Shown: one piece after another, positions 24,718 to 39,700 of the stretch
Position numbering within the stretch: position 1 is the stretch's first letter
Layout: the number at the start of each line of letters is the position of its first letter
Assembly: GCF_910592395.1 (NCBI RefSeq)
Contig: NC_088310.1
Coordinates: 6,083,501 to 6,147,500 of the forward strand
DNA length: 64,000 nucleotides
Reading direction: 5' to 3'
Source of the DNA: Lineus longissimus
Lineage: Eukaryota; Nemertea; Pilidiophora; Heteronemertea; Lineidae
Notes under the pieces: model-generated
Told to the model about the DNA's origin: nothing
What the model saw: only the letters and a program-made list of their open reading frames with translations
The model's database searches: none
Program-made: the position numbers and the translations under genes

Positions 24718-27700
24718 ATGGCTGCCCCAAGTTTTATGGAGACACCCCTTGTTCTTTGGGTAAGGATCTTTGCCATGATGTTGTAACTTTTCAGTTTTAC
24801 CAGCCCTAACCTAACCTACAATGTGACATACGTTACATACAAATATTTAGGAATGATGACCAAATTACCTTTCTTATCCACTTATCAATATTGAAGGTAT
24901 GTTTGTTCACTGAATGGTAAAGTACATATCCTGAGTCATTGATGAAAATGATAAATAAGGCATGCCATATTTCTAACCCAATTAAGGCCTAAATCATACT
25001 TGCAGAGATTGTCTGAGTTTGATTCATTTCTCTAAAATCTCACTTTTCAGGTGCAGACATTTGCTGACTGTGACACCAGGGTTGATTATGATACCCTGGC
25101 TGATGGGACTTATCTCAATGATGTCATGCACCAGATGTAAGTATGGACCAGAGGAGAATTAATAAGATAAGCACAGCGGCCAGCCTCATTTTGAGATGTA
25201 GCAAAACAAATGATAAGGGAAGCAAGAGGACACATAAACTAATCATGGCTGTCTGTATTCGAACCGTTAAACAGTGTAAATAAGGCCTCATACATGTCAC
25301 TTCAATGTAAAAAAGCCTCCATCCATCTAAACTGTTACATTTACATTACAATCAATGAATGTGTAGCATTTTGTTAGAGCTGGGAGTACGTACAGAACAA
25401 ATCCTATTTCGGCACTGTCATAATTCCGGTTTATTGTCATATTTTCCATCACAATTCATCAGTGGTCAGTGCATTGTGACCTTCTTGTTCAGCGGACCAT
25501 GACCTTTTGAAAGACAGGAACATGCTTGACACACCAGTCGCTCCTCGATTTGTGTCACCACAGAACACCTGTGGGTTGATTATGGCATGTGCATGTATGA
25601 AGTGTGATACACTGAGACTGATACCACCCACTTGGCATGCTTGGTGTGGAACATACATACATGTTGTCGGGCGAGGATGCGTCTCTGGCTATCCACATCC
25701 TTGGCTTCATGTATTTATTTTCCCATATATTGTTGTAATTTGTAAAGGGGAGGAGCAGGCATTTGACCCTTGTTAGCAAGGGTGGCTATATAGGGTTTAA
25801 ATTTTAGTGCCTGGTGGTCTGACACGACAACCATCATGATTACCATAGTCATTGTCAAAGAAAGCTGGCAAAAATCTCTGTTCTATACTGCAATTGATTT
25901 TAAACCAGACCAATCACATACTAAAATCACTCTCCTGTCTCAGAAATTCAATTTTAAATGTCTATTCTGTACTGCAGGGGTGCGGCGGGGAATGCCATCA
26001 TGTTCTAGTGTCAACCAAGTCTATAATTTGGTGACTATATCATTATAAAAGGCTAGTGAAAATCTGGTAGGCCTGGGGTTACTCTATTGATAGTATTCCA
26101 ACTGACTTAGTCCAATTTTCTGCTCCAGTGTTGTCAAATTGCAGTCTTTTTTGGTTGGTATTCATTGAGTCCCACTTCCAACGAGTTATGGCCTCAAGTA
26201 GGGGCCTGGCCTGATTCTACTACTTTCAATGCGAAGTGTTTGGTGTGTGAAAGTGTCTGAATATGTTCTTCACTTAGAGACACATACCTTTAGCCCTATC
26301 TTTGTCATGTGTTTGTTTTGCAGGATCATTATCGATATTGATGAGGCTGTGTCCTTGTTAAAAGTTCAGAGCTCGATGATGGTAGAGCATCACCCATAGT
26401 CGTTGCCAAACAAAACATTTCTTGTAGAATCGATGTCCTGGTGATGTCAGATCCGTACTTCCCTCTCTGTCACCATGGTTACCACTAAACAAGCATTTTG
26501 AATTGGTGTCATTGATTGAAGATGTAACAGTATGCTAGCATAATGCATTTGATTTCTAATTCAATGCTTAAACACAAAAGTAGGGCATGAGGGGGTACAC
26601 TGCTTGATTGATAGCCTATTGTTTTGAATCAAACATTTCTCCTGTGGGTTATCCTTTGGTATAGAGTACATGTATACTCTTTTGAGTTTATAGAGTAATT
26701 AGTTCTGAAGCGTTGGCGAGTCTGATGTATTTGATGTTGCTGTCATTTCAGTGATCCAAGGGCGAGCCGTGAACACATCAATGCTAATGTAGAGGACCTG
26801 AAGGAACGTCTTCACAACTGGGATATATTGTTAAAAAATATCAGGATTTATTATGAGGTAAGCGAGAATGACTTAAAATCAATGGATGGTACATTGTACA
26901 TTTACATGAAGCTCTGCTGTGAAGAAAGGAAAGTCACTTGTCATTGCAATTACCGAATAGTGTAAAGTCAAGTGTCCATTGACACAGATAAAGTCGCAGC
27001 TCATCCTTGGTAGTATTGATGGTTTAATTGAGTCTCAATGAGAGATCATAATCATGATTTCAAAACCACAATTGACACAAGTAGCAATTGAAAGGAATGA
27101 ATTGATTTCATCTGAAACCTGTTCACGATAGATCTTGTCCCATTGATACAGTACCAGCTGTTGGCACCATTACAAGATGATTTGTCAGCAGATAACCGCT
27201 TCTGTTCCAGCTTTTGTGAAAATGAAAGGTGTAGTATGCTGTTGATGAAATATGATATTATTTGATTTGTTCATGCCCTAACACAGGTACAGGAAGAGAA
27301 ATTCCGAGGCGTGCGGTGTCGCAGATGACTGCCGTTTTCTAGTTCCCCTACTGGTGGGCTTTAGTTTTTCCTCTTGACTTATCAGGGCCTTTACTTTGAC
27401 TTGGTTCTTCCCATTTTTCCAAATCTTACGAGGGAATAACCCTCTGTTTGCAAGAAGATGAGAGTCTTGAAGACCTTTTAAGGAAAAGGCAATGGATGAC
27501 AGGACATGCAAGGAAGACCTACAGGATATCAAACAGATGGGTTAGCACAGAACATTCCTTCAATCTTTAGAAGTCAATAATCCAAAATCAAAATCCTTGA
27601 GCCAATTTATACTCAGTATGAGCATTATTCACATTATGATGTACAATCATAATGTAGGAAGAATGCTTTAGGCTTTTATTAGTTCCTGTAAACGCTATTC

Positions 27701-30700
27701 AAATAAAAATCTGATTAACTCACTCAGATGTGCCCTAACTTGCTCGGAATATTTTACGGTGCGTAGGCCCTGTTAAGCCTAAGCCTTTCTGAATACCTTA
27801 GACAGATTGTATGGGAAATTATTCAGCATAAGGCTTATATTTGGTTGGCTTTTCATCAAGATTATGAATATTATTGTGATAGACTTGGAGGTATTGTAGG
27901 TCACAGTGAACAAACTTCCTCCAATCAACACAACTAACTCCTTATTTCACTCTTATCCAAATAAAGTGACAGGTGTATCGCACTTGGTGTGAAGGACAAT
28001 TTGAGGGTCGGACCTGAACTAGCCGGTCCTGCTGGCACCCTTAACCCTTTCGCTGCCATCTTTCGGTCACCGTCGCCATTCACTGACAGCTGTTGACTCC
28101 GCTAGAAAAAAAGCAGAATGGCATGGATCGAATATGTCCCAAATACAATTTTTGATACAGCGTACAAAACGCCATATAAAAATTAAGTCATTGCTTTCAT
28201 TCTTTCCTATTTTAGGCCAAAATCAATGTTTGTAGCCATACATAGACTTATATACTGTGAAGAGCTCAATCGATACTAAAGAATTTACACTTTTAAGGTC
28301 TGGTTGAGCTAATGTTTTTCTTCAAATATTTGTTCACCTTAAGGGCCTATGTATGCTGTGTGAAAGGGGTGCATGGTCTAGAAATATGTGTCCCTTGCAT
28401 AGCTTGGCCCTAGATTCCCCTAAACGCTGAAAACATACAGGAAATTTGGTGTATTTGCTTGGAGAGACGAGCAATTTTTCAATGGAATTGCATTGAATTG
28501 AGAGCTGCAGGGCTGGGTTTCACTACGTCTCTAAGCCCTGGGAACATCGGAATTGTCTTACTGCTACATGTATGGTCTCTTTGTTGCATATCTGGCCCCA
28601 TTGTTCTGGACATTGCATATTTCATGTCTCTTTGTTCTGTAAGTCATTATCGGTTCATTTTCACTAGCAGATGGGCATTTTCCCAATTAAAAAAATATGT
28701 CCTTTTCCGATTGGAAAACGTGGTTTCGTAGCTGTTTTTACTTCCATCAAGAATCCAAACTGAAGTGATTGTGACGATTGTCCTGTTCTTTCGATGATGG
28801 TATCTTCAATGATATCTCTGAAGGATGCCAACCCATGGTATTTCTCCCTTCACTTGTACATTCCCATACAGGTTTTCCTGCATGCATGTGCCCATAAAAT
28901 TCCAGTTACTCGCCACACAAAGGCAAATTGCTTCGATCAGTGGGGCAATTTCCCGTTGAAATTGTCGGTATGTCTTTGTATCCCAGACCTTTACAATTTC
29001 TGCAGACCCCAGACCTTTGATAAGAGACTGATTAGAATTTCATAATTCACATTTTATGTATCAAACCTTTGACAATGTATGAGGCAGTGTGAAATGAGTT
29101 CTGTGTTTCTTGATCCCAGATATCATACGAGGTTACGAAAGTTGTCTTCTCCCACTTTCCTTGGCTTGATCCCCTGATAGCCAGCGCTTCCATTGTGATG
29201 GCTTAGTCTAGTGGTGAAGGCTCTAGGAAAATTCGTCCCTGGAAAATTCGTCCCCGGAAAACTCGTCCCCGGAAAATTCGTCCCCTAGGAAAATTCGTCC
29301 CCGGAAAATTCGTCCCCGAGGAAAATTCGTCCCCGGAAAATTCGTCCCCGAGGAAAATTCGTCCCTGGAAAATTCGTCCCCGAGGAAAATTCGTCCCTGG
29401 AAAATTCGTCCCCGAGGAAAATTCGTCACCGGAAAATTCGTCCCCGAGGAAAATTCGTCCTCGAGGATTATTCGTCCCTGGAAAATTAGTCCCCTAGGAA
29501 AATTTCCTCCCCGGAAAATATGTCCCCTAGGATAATTCATCCCTGGGAAATTCGCCCTCGAAGATAATTCGTCCCCGGAAAATTAAACAAAAGTTGAAAG
29601 TTTCTGACATTACTTTCTAGTAATAACTACTACTTACTGCTTTCGACTTTTCTCATTCATTATATCTCTCTTTACTACCCTACCAGCTAGTTACCTACTC
29701 CACTCTTTTCATAGTAGGTAGAGGTAGGCAGGCGAAATAATTTTTTTTTTTTAAATAAGTATTTTTACTGGTCAGAATGAAAGAAAAGCTCTAAATTCTT
29801 CAATAAAATATTTCGCCTGCTTACTTCTACCTACTATAAAAATAGTGGGGTAGGTAACTAGCTAGTATGGTAGTAAAGAGAGGTGTTACACTGAATGAGA
29901 AAAATCGATAGTAGTAGTTATTACTACAGTCCATTCGACAACACTGAAGAGTCTTAGAAAGTAAAGTCAGAAACTTTCAACTTTGTAAAATTTTCTGGGG
30001 ACGAATTATCCTCGGGGACGAACTTTCCAGGGACGAATTATCCTCGGGGACAAATTTTCCGGGGACGAATTATCCTCGGGGACGAATTATCCTCGGGGAC
30101 GAATTTTCCGGGGACGAATTTTCCTTGGGGACGAATTATCCGGGGACGAATTTGCGGGGACGAATTTTCCGGGGACGAATTATCCGGGGACGAATTTTCC
30201 TGTAACCAGTGGTGAAGGTGACTGGCTCCCACTTGCTGGTATCATTCCCTACTCTGTTAGACATTACTTGTGATCTTTGACAAATCACTTAACTTTGATT
30301 GCCTTGTCCTCTGAATGAGACGTGCCACGTGGAACCCAAATTAGCAGTCATAATTTATGACAGCTTTTTCTGAACCTGTGCCTCTGGGACATCTCAAGCT
30401 GGCTATGATATCAACCAAAATTATTTAGAATTCCACATTATTAAGGTCCCGGGGTGTCGGGGTGACAGTCTAGGTCATATCCTGTGACTCACTGGGGAAA
30501 CACCCACTGATAACCCAACCAGATTACAAGTTTTGACACTGATAATTGCAAATAGTGCTGACTCAGAACTGTTAATAGGGCTCGTTTTGGACCATATCAA
30601 ATTGATATAAACCTAAATGAATATGTTTGTAGTATAAATAACCTTATTATTGAGAATAAATATCTCGCCAATTCACCTCACTTAACTGGCATCACTTCAA

Positions 30701-33700
30701 TCAACAGTTTTATCTCGTACTCTGATATTGTCAGGTTATGTTGGCCTTATGTTGTTACAGTGATATTTTGTGTAGTATTATAATGTACTGGTATAATCTT
30801 GCCTTATCATATCCTGGAACCTAAACTAGGTGCAATGTTTCCCCAAAAACTAAATAATGTGACCTAGCCAGGAGCTGCTGTCTTTTTCAGAAATGTGTAC
30901 GTGTCATTATACATACATTTTTGATTTTATGGTCATCATACCCAGTTGACTCTGCCCAACATCATGCGGTGGTTTTCTTTTGGTATATCTTATTTCTAAT
31001 TTAATCTACAATTAGTCACAGCATGATAATATGATAACATTGGGTCTGCATATTATCAAGGGTGAAAGTCCTGAGAGTAGTTACATGCACTCATTGATCA
31101 ACAGTAAATGAGGTAGGCCTACACAAATCGGACACAAAAGTGCTCAATGACGCACCCAGTGAGAAATTTTGAATTATGTTTTTCTCAGACTTATTTGCAC
31201 TAGAGACTATAGAATTCTAGTCCTAATGATATTCTTGTCGTTGTGTGGAATTTACTTTCTTCAGAAAACCATATGAAAAGATGACAACCTTACCTCAACC
31301 TGGTAAACTTCCAAATTCATTTCACCCTTGATTGGGCAGATTCATAATGCAATAATTCACTAAATTCGGTGTCAATATATGGACAAATTTTGCAGATATA
31401 GGTTGTAATCAGTTATCAATAGTCAAGTTTGATATTGAGTGTTGTGATCGATTATAGGTCTTAGGAAAATATACCTGTCCCCTTTCATGCATTCACGCTG
31501 TCCCATTGTGCGAGAAAGTGAGGAAAACCACCGGAAGCCCTGCATGCATAGGAATGTTATCTTGTCGCACCTGATGGGCGCCATAGGCCCACCAAAGGCC
31601 TAAACAGCGCATCAAAAGGCACTATTCTAGTATTCTTATGGTGTATTTGGGCCTAAATTTTCCGAATGGTGCAAACATAATTTGTCAGGTTTTCTTTATG
31701 GCACCATTTAAACCTTCTTAACTGGAGCATACATAGTATACATGTACGAGAAACCACAAAAAGGATGAATGGGTTACTGAATATCTGTCTCATAAAGAAC
31801 CATTTTGTGCTCTTTCATTGATAGTGTGTTGAGGCTAAATGGATTGTTTTGCTTGGTCCAAGTGATGACTCATCCAGGCAGCTTCTATAGTGCATACTAA
31901 ATGCATAATGCATGACATACATGATATATAATGCATGACATGAAATATACTATGAGAACATCTCACTATACTGCTCAACCAGAAAGTGATAAGTTGACCT
32001 GTTTCCTCTCCATTTTATACCCCAGGTTGGGCTTTAAAAACAGACATTATTTGTCTGTCCTTACATTCTTGATGCATGTATTGTCTTGCAGGACATTTTT
32101 CTTGGGAGGAGCCCTTTTTAAAAGTATGGAAGGTAATTTCACACTCTTTATTTGATTGGTCATATCTGAATAAAGGATCAAAGGCAGACGGCCCTTTCGC
32201 CTCTAGTTGTTTTAATCCAACTTTCCAATCAATTACCCTGTGGCTGTGCAGCTCATTGCAGTTCCTAGCTTCCACTGGTTGTTCTATACTGACTCATTGG
32301 GTGGGAAGCCATGTTTGATAGTTTGTTGACGTTACCACGACAACATAGCAATATGGCTAGCTCAGGTGCTATTTAGTGTCAATAGTACCCTGGTTTGGGC
32401 GGGAGGAAAATGACGGAATTGGTGTCTTATGAAACATTCATGTCTGATTAGGTGAGTCATGTGTGAGGTGTCACCCTGCTCCAACAAGTGCCCCAGACTG
32501 GTTTTGGTCAATATACCTTCCACTGTGGTACTATAAAATTTGATGTTGTTTTATATCCCAGTGAGATTTCTCTATTGATTTTTGGATTTTGATAAATTGA
32601 TCTGTCATTTTGATGCCAACATTGTGTTGGTGATAAAGTGTTTGTGAGATTATTTTGTTTCCTCCAATTATGAATATGATAATGTTAGGTACATTACTTA
32701 CAGACATATACATGCATATTATGACATCCTGACCAAAGTTGTCATCGTTTTGTTGAAATCTCATCATCAAGATGAAGCCAAACTACTGATATTATACATG
32801 AATTGACGTAGCTAATGTGTCTGTTCTCCTTTATCTTTCCAGGATTGTCTGCAGCAATTTATTGTGATGAAACTTCCAAACGTACTCGCCATCAGCAGAG
32901 AACCACACTCAGGTACACTACATCTTTGTAGGCTAGTCTTTTAAAAAGTGGTTTCTTGAAATAAGCGTTTATATTAACAATAGGAGAAAACATAGTGTCA
33001 ACTCAATTATCATCTTGATGATGTGTTGGAACCGCAAATCTTAGGATCAACGTTATATTAGTTTTGCTCGTAATTTTGCCTACTGTTTCATCCATGCCAC
33101 CATAATGGTCTTTGTGCGCCTTAGCCTCCCAATTTGGCACATACTTCTTCATGATTACTTTAGTTTCCTTTGCACTTTTCACCTCTGTTTTAATGTCTAT
33201 GCACAAGCACATCTGATGCATGATTTATGTCTTGTTGACACCGGTTCTAGGCGAGTGGCTTCCCATTTTGAAGCAACCTTTGATATTTACCGTTTGATGT
33301 ATGAAAATAACACCATTTCCTAAAGATTGAATCATTTCAAGTCCATTTGAAAGTTGTCATTTTGAATAGATATACGCACTGCTGGCATGGCTGGTTCAAT
33401 GGTCATATGTCCATAAAGTGCACGCAGTGTGCTTTTTTCTACAATATATTATTATAAAAGGAAAAAGAATAAAGGACATTATTCATTTCATTATGGTACT
33501 GATCTAGTGATAATACACTAATGGATTTAGTAAATGGATGCGCAGAACTGTTTTATTATGATTTTAACAAAATGAGTCCTGCTAAGTTTGCAAAACAAAA
33601 TTTCCATTGATTTGTAGCAGTGCACTGAAGTGATAATCAAATTCAACTTACTACTCAAAGAGGTTCCTGAGGCAGGACACTTTATCATCAAAGAAGTTCC

Positions 33701-36700
33701 TGAGGCAGAACTATCATTTTCTAACGGTTGGAATGGGATTCCTCAAGTTCATTGGTGGAATATCTTCACTTTCATTTCATCAGTTGCTTCGTCGAGTGAT
33801 CTAAAATATTCCTTTCTACTTCCAGAACAAGCCGAAGAAGAAATCCGTAAGGCGTTGTTACTGCTGCTGGGTTGTGCCGTCCAGTGCGAACAGAAAGAAG
33901 ACTTCATTGAGAATATCAAGTCATTGGATATTGAAGTGCAGCATGAGATGGTCAACCTTATTCAAGAGGTGAGTCTTGTCATAGTTTGTGACCTTTTGCA
34001 AGTCATTTTGCTATCATTGAGAATATCAAAACATTGGATACCCAACCAAAGGTCTGCGTATGATACATGGTTGTACCATGTTGAGCATCTCCTACTTGGT
34101 TGCCTCAGTCTAGGGTTAACAATGTAGTCTAGTCTAGGGTTAACACTGTATTTCCTGGTGTCATTAGAAAACTGCTTGACCAAGAATGCAAGGCTTGAAG
34201 AGGACATTATGAGAGGGTCTAAGTATGCCCCAAGTGTCATAAATAGGTGGTGATATGCTGCTAGCTTGTCCTGAAGTGCTCCTTGAATCAAGCTGTGATC
34301 ATTCAGACTTGGTTAAGGGCACACCATTCCTGGTAAGGGTTATCTCTCTTTACGTTTATGGTCAAACATGTCAAAGGTGTGGCCATTGCCTGGACCAGAA
34401 ACCAAAGTACCACCCATTAGTCTTCTTTACTTCATCATTGAGTGTTTGACAAAGTGGCCAACGGCTAGTCATTTATGGTCACCCAAGACTGGGGATTCAA
34501 CAGATGCAACCTTTGAGACAGTTAACAATAAAGCGTCATGATTTGCCTTGAAGAATAATAACATTGACATACTGGGATCATTAGTTTGTAAATTACACAA
34601 GATAATAATACTATCTATCAAAAGTTATAATCCCTTTAATTTCATCAAAAGTCAAATTATTAGTCTGAAGTATTCGATTTTGACAGGGTTGACCTTGTTC
34701 AACATACTAATCCATGAGTTTATAATCAATGTATGCTGATAAGATTATGTCATATGATGGTTTCCTATTGAAGGACAGTGAACAGCTTTACCATTTTTGA
34801 ATGTAAAGTACTTATTTGAAAATGCAAATAAGCAAAATTTAACGTAAGCAGGTGTTAATCAAGTATTCCCATTGTCGTTGCCAGGGAAACCTATTGGCAG
34901 ATGAGCGTGAACTGTATTAAGGCTGAAGACTCTTAAAGCTGATGCGCAAATGCTTCAGTCCAGTTGTGGACTATTGGTTCAACAGTTCGGGAGGAGTCCT
35001 CACTTCATGTGTGAGTCACCCACGCGGCCAAAAACCAGTAGGCCAGGGGTGGATGTAGTGTTACGGATGCTGCGTCACTCAGTCCCAATATTCTCAGTCT
35101 AACTCTAAGCAATATTCAAATCCCCCTTGATTATCAATGTGCTATCAGTAGATCAATATTTTGACAAGCTCATACTTAAGTTAATAATTAACCAATAATT
35201 CTCCCATTGGCAAACTGATCAGAGCATGGTTAGCTTAATTGGCATACTTAGTGAAGGTTGCTGTGTTTATTTGAGCGGTGGGTCGTATCACTACTGTAAT
35301 TTTAATGTACCTTAGCATTGCATGACATTTGACCTTGAATTTTGATGCTGTACCTTTAGTTTCAAGTGTTGTATCCAAAGGAGCAATATGGAACAGCTGG
35401 TCCCCTCTCCATCCAAATAATCCACAAAAGTGTATTTTCATAGTCACAACCAGAGTGCAGAGATAAGTTGACTCTAAATTCAAGAATGCTGCTCTGGTTG
35501 TGCAGCGTGACTACCAAAATAACTGTCTGAACATGAACTATACACCTATGAGGAAAATGAGGACTTCAGACATGATGTCATTCATTGCATGGTGGAAACA
35601 TGCTGCAAGCTGATTATGATGTGTCTGTCAGATCATGTTTTTTCAGCGACTGATCATGTATTATCAGCTGTTTATCGTATTCCTTTCTCAATTCTACCAC
35701 CGCAGGTGTGCTGTATATTATATGGTCTCATTGCATATTCACTATCATGTTTGTAGTACGATTCATGGTTATGTAGCTTAGGGCATATAACAAAATACGG
35801 TGGGTCTTTATGATATGTTTGATGTTTGTATATTTTGGCATACTATTGTTGGCATACTAGCGAAAAAGTCAAGTTTCATTTCTCGACACAACTTCCGAGA
35901 CGAGTTTAGCACCGATGCTTTCCATATTCTCCTCCCCTTCCAGCTTGCTTCCCCTTAGCTGGATGTGTTATGATGACTTCAGTGCAAATCGTGATTGAAG
36001 CATTGTTGACAGTTCAGCTTTAATGATCTGCCATGCTTGTACTTTCCTAACTTGAAAGGGACTTGATAGTCCCCTATGGTCTATAACTTTGCACCGCTGT
36101 AATATTGTGGTGAGAGTATTCATCTTAAACTCACTGTTGACCTTTGTAACCATCACCAACACTACAGGTGAGCACAAGGTCCAACTCATGAAGCATGAAC
36201 TGTGGTAGGAGAGACAGTAGAGTTTAACATTGCTGCAGTGTTAATCACACAGAGATATCACATTTTATGTAATCGCATTATTGTTGTAGTACGGTTTTGG
36301 TATCCCTTCAAGGCATGGAAATGGCACAATGGAGTGATGGCACTGTTTTACACTCTGTCGTATTGTTCTAGGTATTTTCATAGCAAATATCCTCCGGCCT
36401 GGCTTTGCTTGGAAATGACACAGGAGCCGGGTATTTCTGTCGAGCATTCCCAGTGACGACACTTTCAAAAATATAGGCTAAAATCTTTGATTGAGATCAG
36501 CTGAAACTTTATTTTGATTGTTGCAAGTTTCTTTTTCTGAAGGTTGTTGGTTCAGCCGTTATCTCTAGCTGGCTTTACTGCAAAATCAGGCCTGTCTCCT
36601 CTAAACCTGGCAGTCGACTCTGAGGTCCTCTCTTCATTGCCAGAGGGAGATTAGTCTCTTAAGTTGCAAGCATTGGCCATGATGCATCTCAGTGCTTGCA

Positions 36701-39700
36701 GGATCGGCAGTTGTACATGTAGCGCTTTGGTATTTTACTTAATGCACTGCAATATGGTGTATTGGCAAGCTGATTGATTAAATGTTTGCAATGCATTTGC
36801 CCAATAGTCACAAGCAAAACATTTGCATTTTTCAGACACCATGATTTTGCAGAGAAATCTTTGATTTTGTGATGTCCTCATTGCTGTTTTGCGAATGAGA
36901 GTCTTAAATCGTTTTCTTTCAGATCACGGATGACAGAAAGAATGTTTGTTCGATGGACATCGGTGAGGACATGGATCCCGAGCATACCAAGATCCTCTGC
37001 AATCACTTGAAGAGTCTGCTCAGAGAAAGGGATGGATTCGTTGAGGTAAATATAAGAATCACACTTAGGGGTGTTTCGAAAAAGAAGGCTTCAGGTCAGA
37101 GAAAGGCTTTTCTAATTGTAGTACTGTGATAATGATTTGATCCCTTTACAGTTTATTTCCATTATTTGCGGGAAATATCCCCGGAAGATTAAAGGTAACA
37201 ACCAGCTGGAAAAATAGTAACACTTGATAATGATAATCTACCCCCTAATCAACTATTGATATTTGTATAATTGATTGGAAAGCTATATAGCCACATGATT
37301 AGTGGCTAGCTGTGATCAATATTGCTTAGCGGTCCAATAGATGAAAGCTGTGGAGATGAAAGTGCTGAATCAATATTGTGTGATTGTAGTGTGTTCCTTT
37401 CTCTTTATCACCTGTTGTGGAGGAGGAACATGGATACTTGATAGCTCAAATACATGACTTATAATTAGGTAGTTAACTTCTCATAATTCCCTGTTGATGG
37501 TGGAGTGAGGCTACAATAATATGAGTGGCTCTCTCACATGCTGCGATATTTCCTTTAATAGTGAAAACTCCCCTCCTTGAAGCTTCAGACTGATTGATTG
37601 TAATCTTTCTAGCCGTCATGCAACCAATCGTTATGATATAGCCACAATAGCCCACTTCATACCTTGCCATTTCAATATTCATTGTTTCGTTTTTCAGTTT
37701 GTGGAATCTCAAAATCAGGTTAACCCCTTCTTATGGTCTACCGCTTTAGCATACTTCAACCCTTTCTATATGGCTGCAATTCAAATGCAAACTTGACGAT
37801 CATAGCAAAATCTGTTGTACTCTATGATCAATGTGCACTCATATGCATCATCTAGGACTGGATCTGTCAAAGAAGAAACCCTAATCTTAGTGCTAGAGAC
37901 TTGGTTTTCTGTTTCTGTCTACTTGGGCACTATACCCATAAGATGGCACTGGGGATTCTTCACTATAGCCATACACGGCAAATTATGCAGGGCACCTTGG
38001 GTTTGTTTACATCTTGAACTCCAATCAAGGCACTAATGTGGACCTTTTGATACCATAGATATGGTCACTCAGGATACCGGAATGATGATGACTGAGAATG
38101 AACACAGCAACTTTCTGTCCTCAGCACTCCTTAGCTTCTTGCACAGACAATATTCAGTTGCAGATATCCAATTTTGACAACTCTGTGATATATTCTTGCT
38201 CCAAACAGTTGACGAATATAAATTGATCTGTGGCCACAAATCAAGGATGTTGTTGGCCTCATTGTCAACTAATGAGCAGAAAATGCATTGTTTTGCTTGA
38301 TTGGTGGAATCATAAAAAGTGTATAAATCGAGAGGTTTTGGCTCAGCTGTTCATGAATAGAAAGGCACTATTTTCTCCTTGACATTGACTACATTAACAA
38401 AGTGATTGAAAAGTACCTGGCAAGGTAGACTTATATCACGAGGTGAAATTTGCAATCATTCTTGTGGATGTAACTGATGCCACTACAGTGGAAAACCACC
38501 GCATGAACGTTACCTGGTTTATGGAAACTGAGTTGACGGTCATATCCGCCTTTAGCCTACTGATGTTCCTTGTTTATAACTCCTATAAGAACACCATTGC
38601 CCTTCTGCAAAAACTGAACCTTCCTTTTGCCAAACTATTGGCAATCATCCCAAATTGAGTGGAAACCCCATTGCTTTCAACGTTCCAAAAAAGCAAAGAT
38701 GTTGCTGGCTCTAGCTACGGACAGCCCTGTTTGGTTTCTCTTTACCAGTCAACACAAATAAAAAGCTTTATAGGAACCTTTCCTTTTGTTTCATATCTGA
38801 TTCTAGATTGTAAGTAATGGTTTTAGGTTATTCAGTGATTGCTGTTTTGTCTTGTTTGTATCTTCCTGTGGCATGGATTTGGAAAATTAGTACGGTAACC
38901 TCATATTAGGATGGGTTTCATAGTATTGACTTACTGTTTTGGTATTGTTCCGTCAAATGATTTCTTGCTGGTTTGGTAGTCAATCTCTCCCAATGGTGTC
39001 AGGTAGTTGTGGGAGACTCAACCTGGACAATCAGCACAGTTGGGCTCGGATTGAGGTAGCATGAGGTGACATTAGGAATAGGGATGACATTCCCAGGAAA
39101 TCCTAGCTTAATCCGAGCTTGAGATTGCCCTCTAGAAATGTTGTGCTGATTCTCCTGGGTGACTTTGGCTCATTTCTATGCATGCAGATGTTTGTGCTGC
39201 TTTATTATGTTTCCCATCATCTGGAGTTGGCTGGATTCAAGATATAGATATTTTGACAATTTTGAACTTGAGAACATCGACAGAAATGCTTCCCTGCATG
39301 CTTATGTGTTTTTTGCAACATTTCTGCTTTGACTGAGCAAAAGCTTCTGCTTTCTCAAGAAGGACATACATTAGCCTTATGTATCAAAATGCAGCCACAG
39401 TGTCTTCATGAATACACATTGAGATGAATATCATTCCATTCTGGACATTTTTATACATAATACATAGCGTTGCCAAATGATATTTTATCCCTGAAAACAT
39501 TTTTGCACCCATGTGTTAATGCAAAGACAGAGTAATTGATAGTAAAACATTGACCTTAGGCCTGGCATAGAGTGGTTGACCTCTGAATTGTTATCATTTC
39601 AAACATACCTGCCATATTTATAAACACTTTGCTCGGCTTAGAAAAGGCTTTATGACTTGATGTTGGTCATATATGTGGAAATCCTCTGTTTGTAAATGCC

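Larger units (their letters stand above)
24718..37045 (+). other. CCDC88: CCDC88 exons 1-6: HOOK domain
   Basis: Six exons encode residues 1-190. MHQIDPRAS, formed across the exon 2/3 join, aligns with the vertebrate MLQINPKSE. YYEDCLQQ across the exon 3/4 join and [20 protein letters not shown] in exon 5 follow the family closely. HOOK domains of this family contact dynein/dynactin and microtubules (family knowledge). The N-terminus is a few residues shorter than in vertebrates. Confidence 0.9.

Noticed and set aside
26321-26400. Candidate extra CCDC88 exon after a good acceptor
   Set aside because: Runs into a stop without a donor. Joining exon 2 directly to 26752 restores the conserved MHQIDPRAS and phase.
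29223-29540. Minus-strand ORF of 105 codons rich in NFPRGRIF
   Set aside because: It is only the translation of tandem AATTCGTCCCCGG units in the foldback arm; the ORF at 30038-30232 is the same artefact.
33630-34127. 165-codon ORF as a separate gene
   Set aside because: It is CCDC88 exon 5 (33826-33968) extended into both flanking introns.
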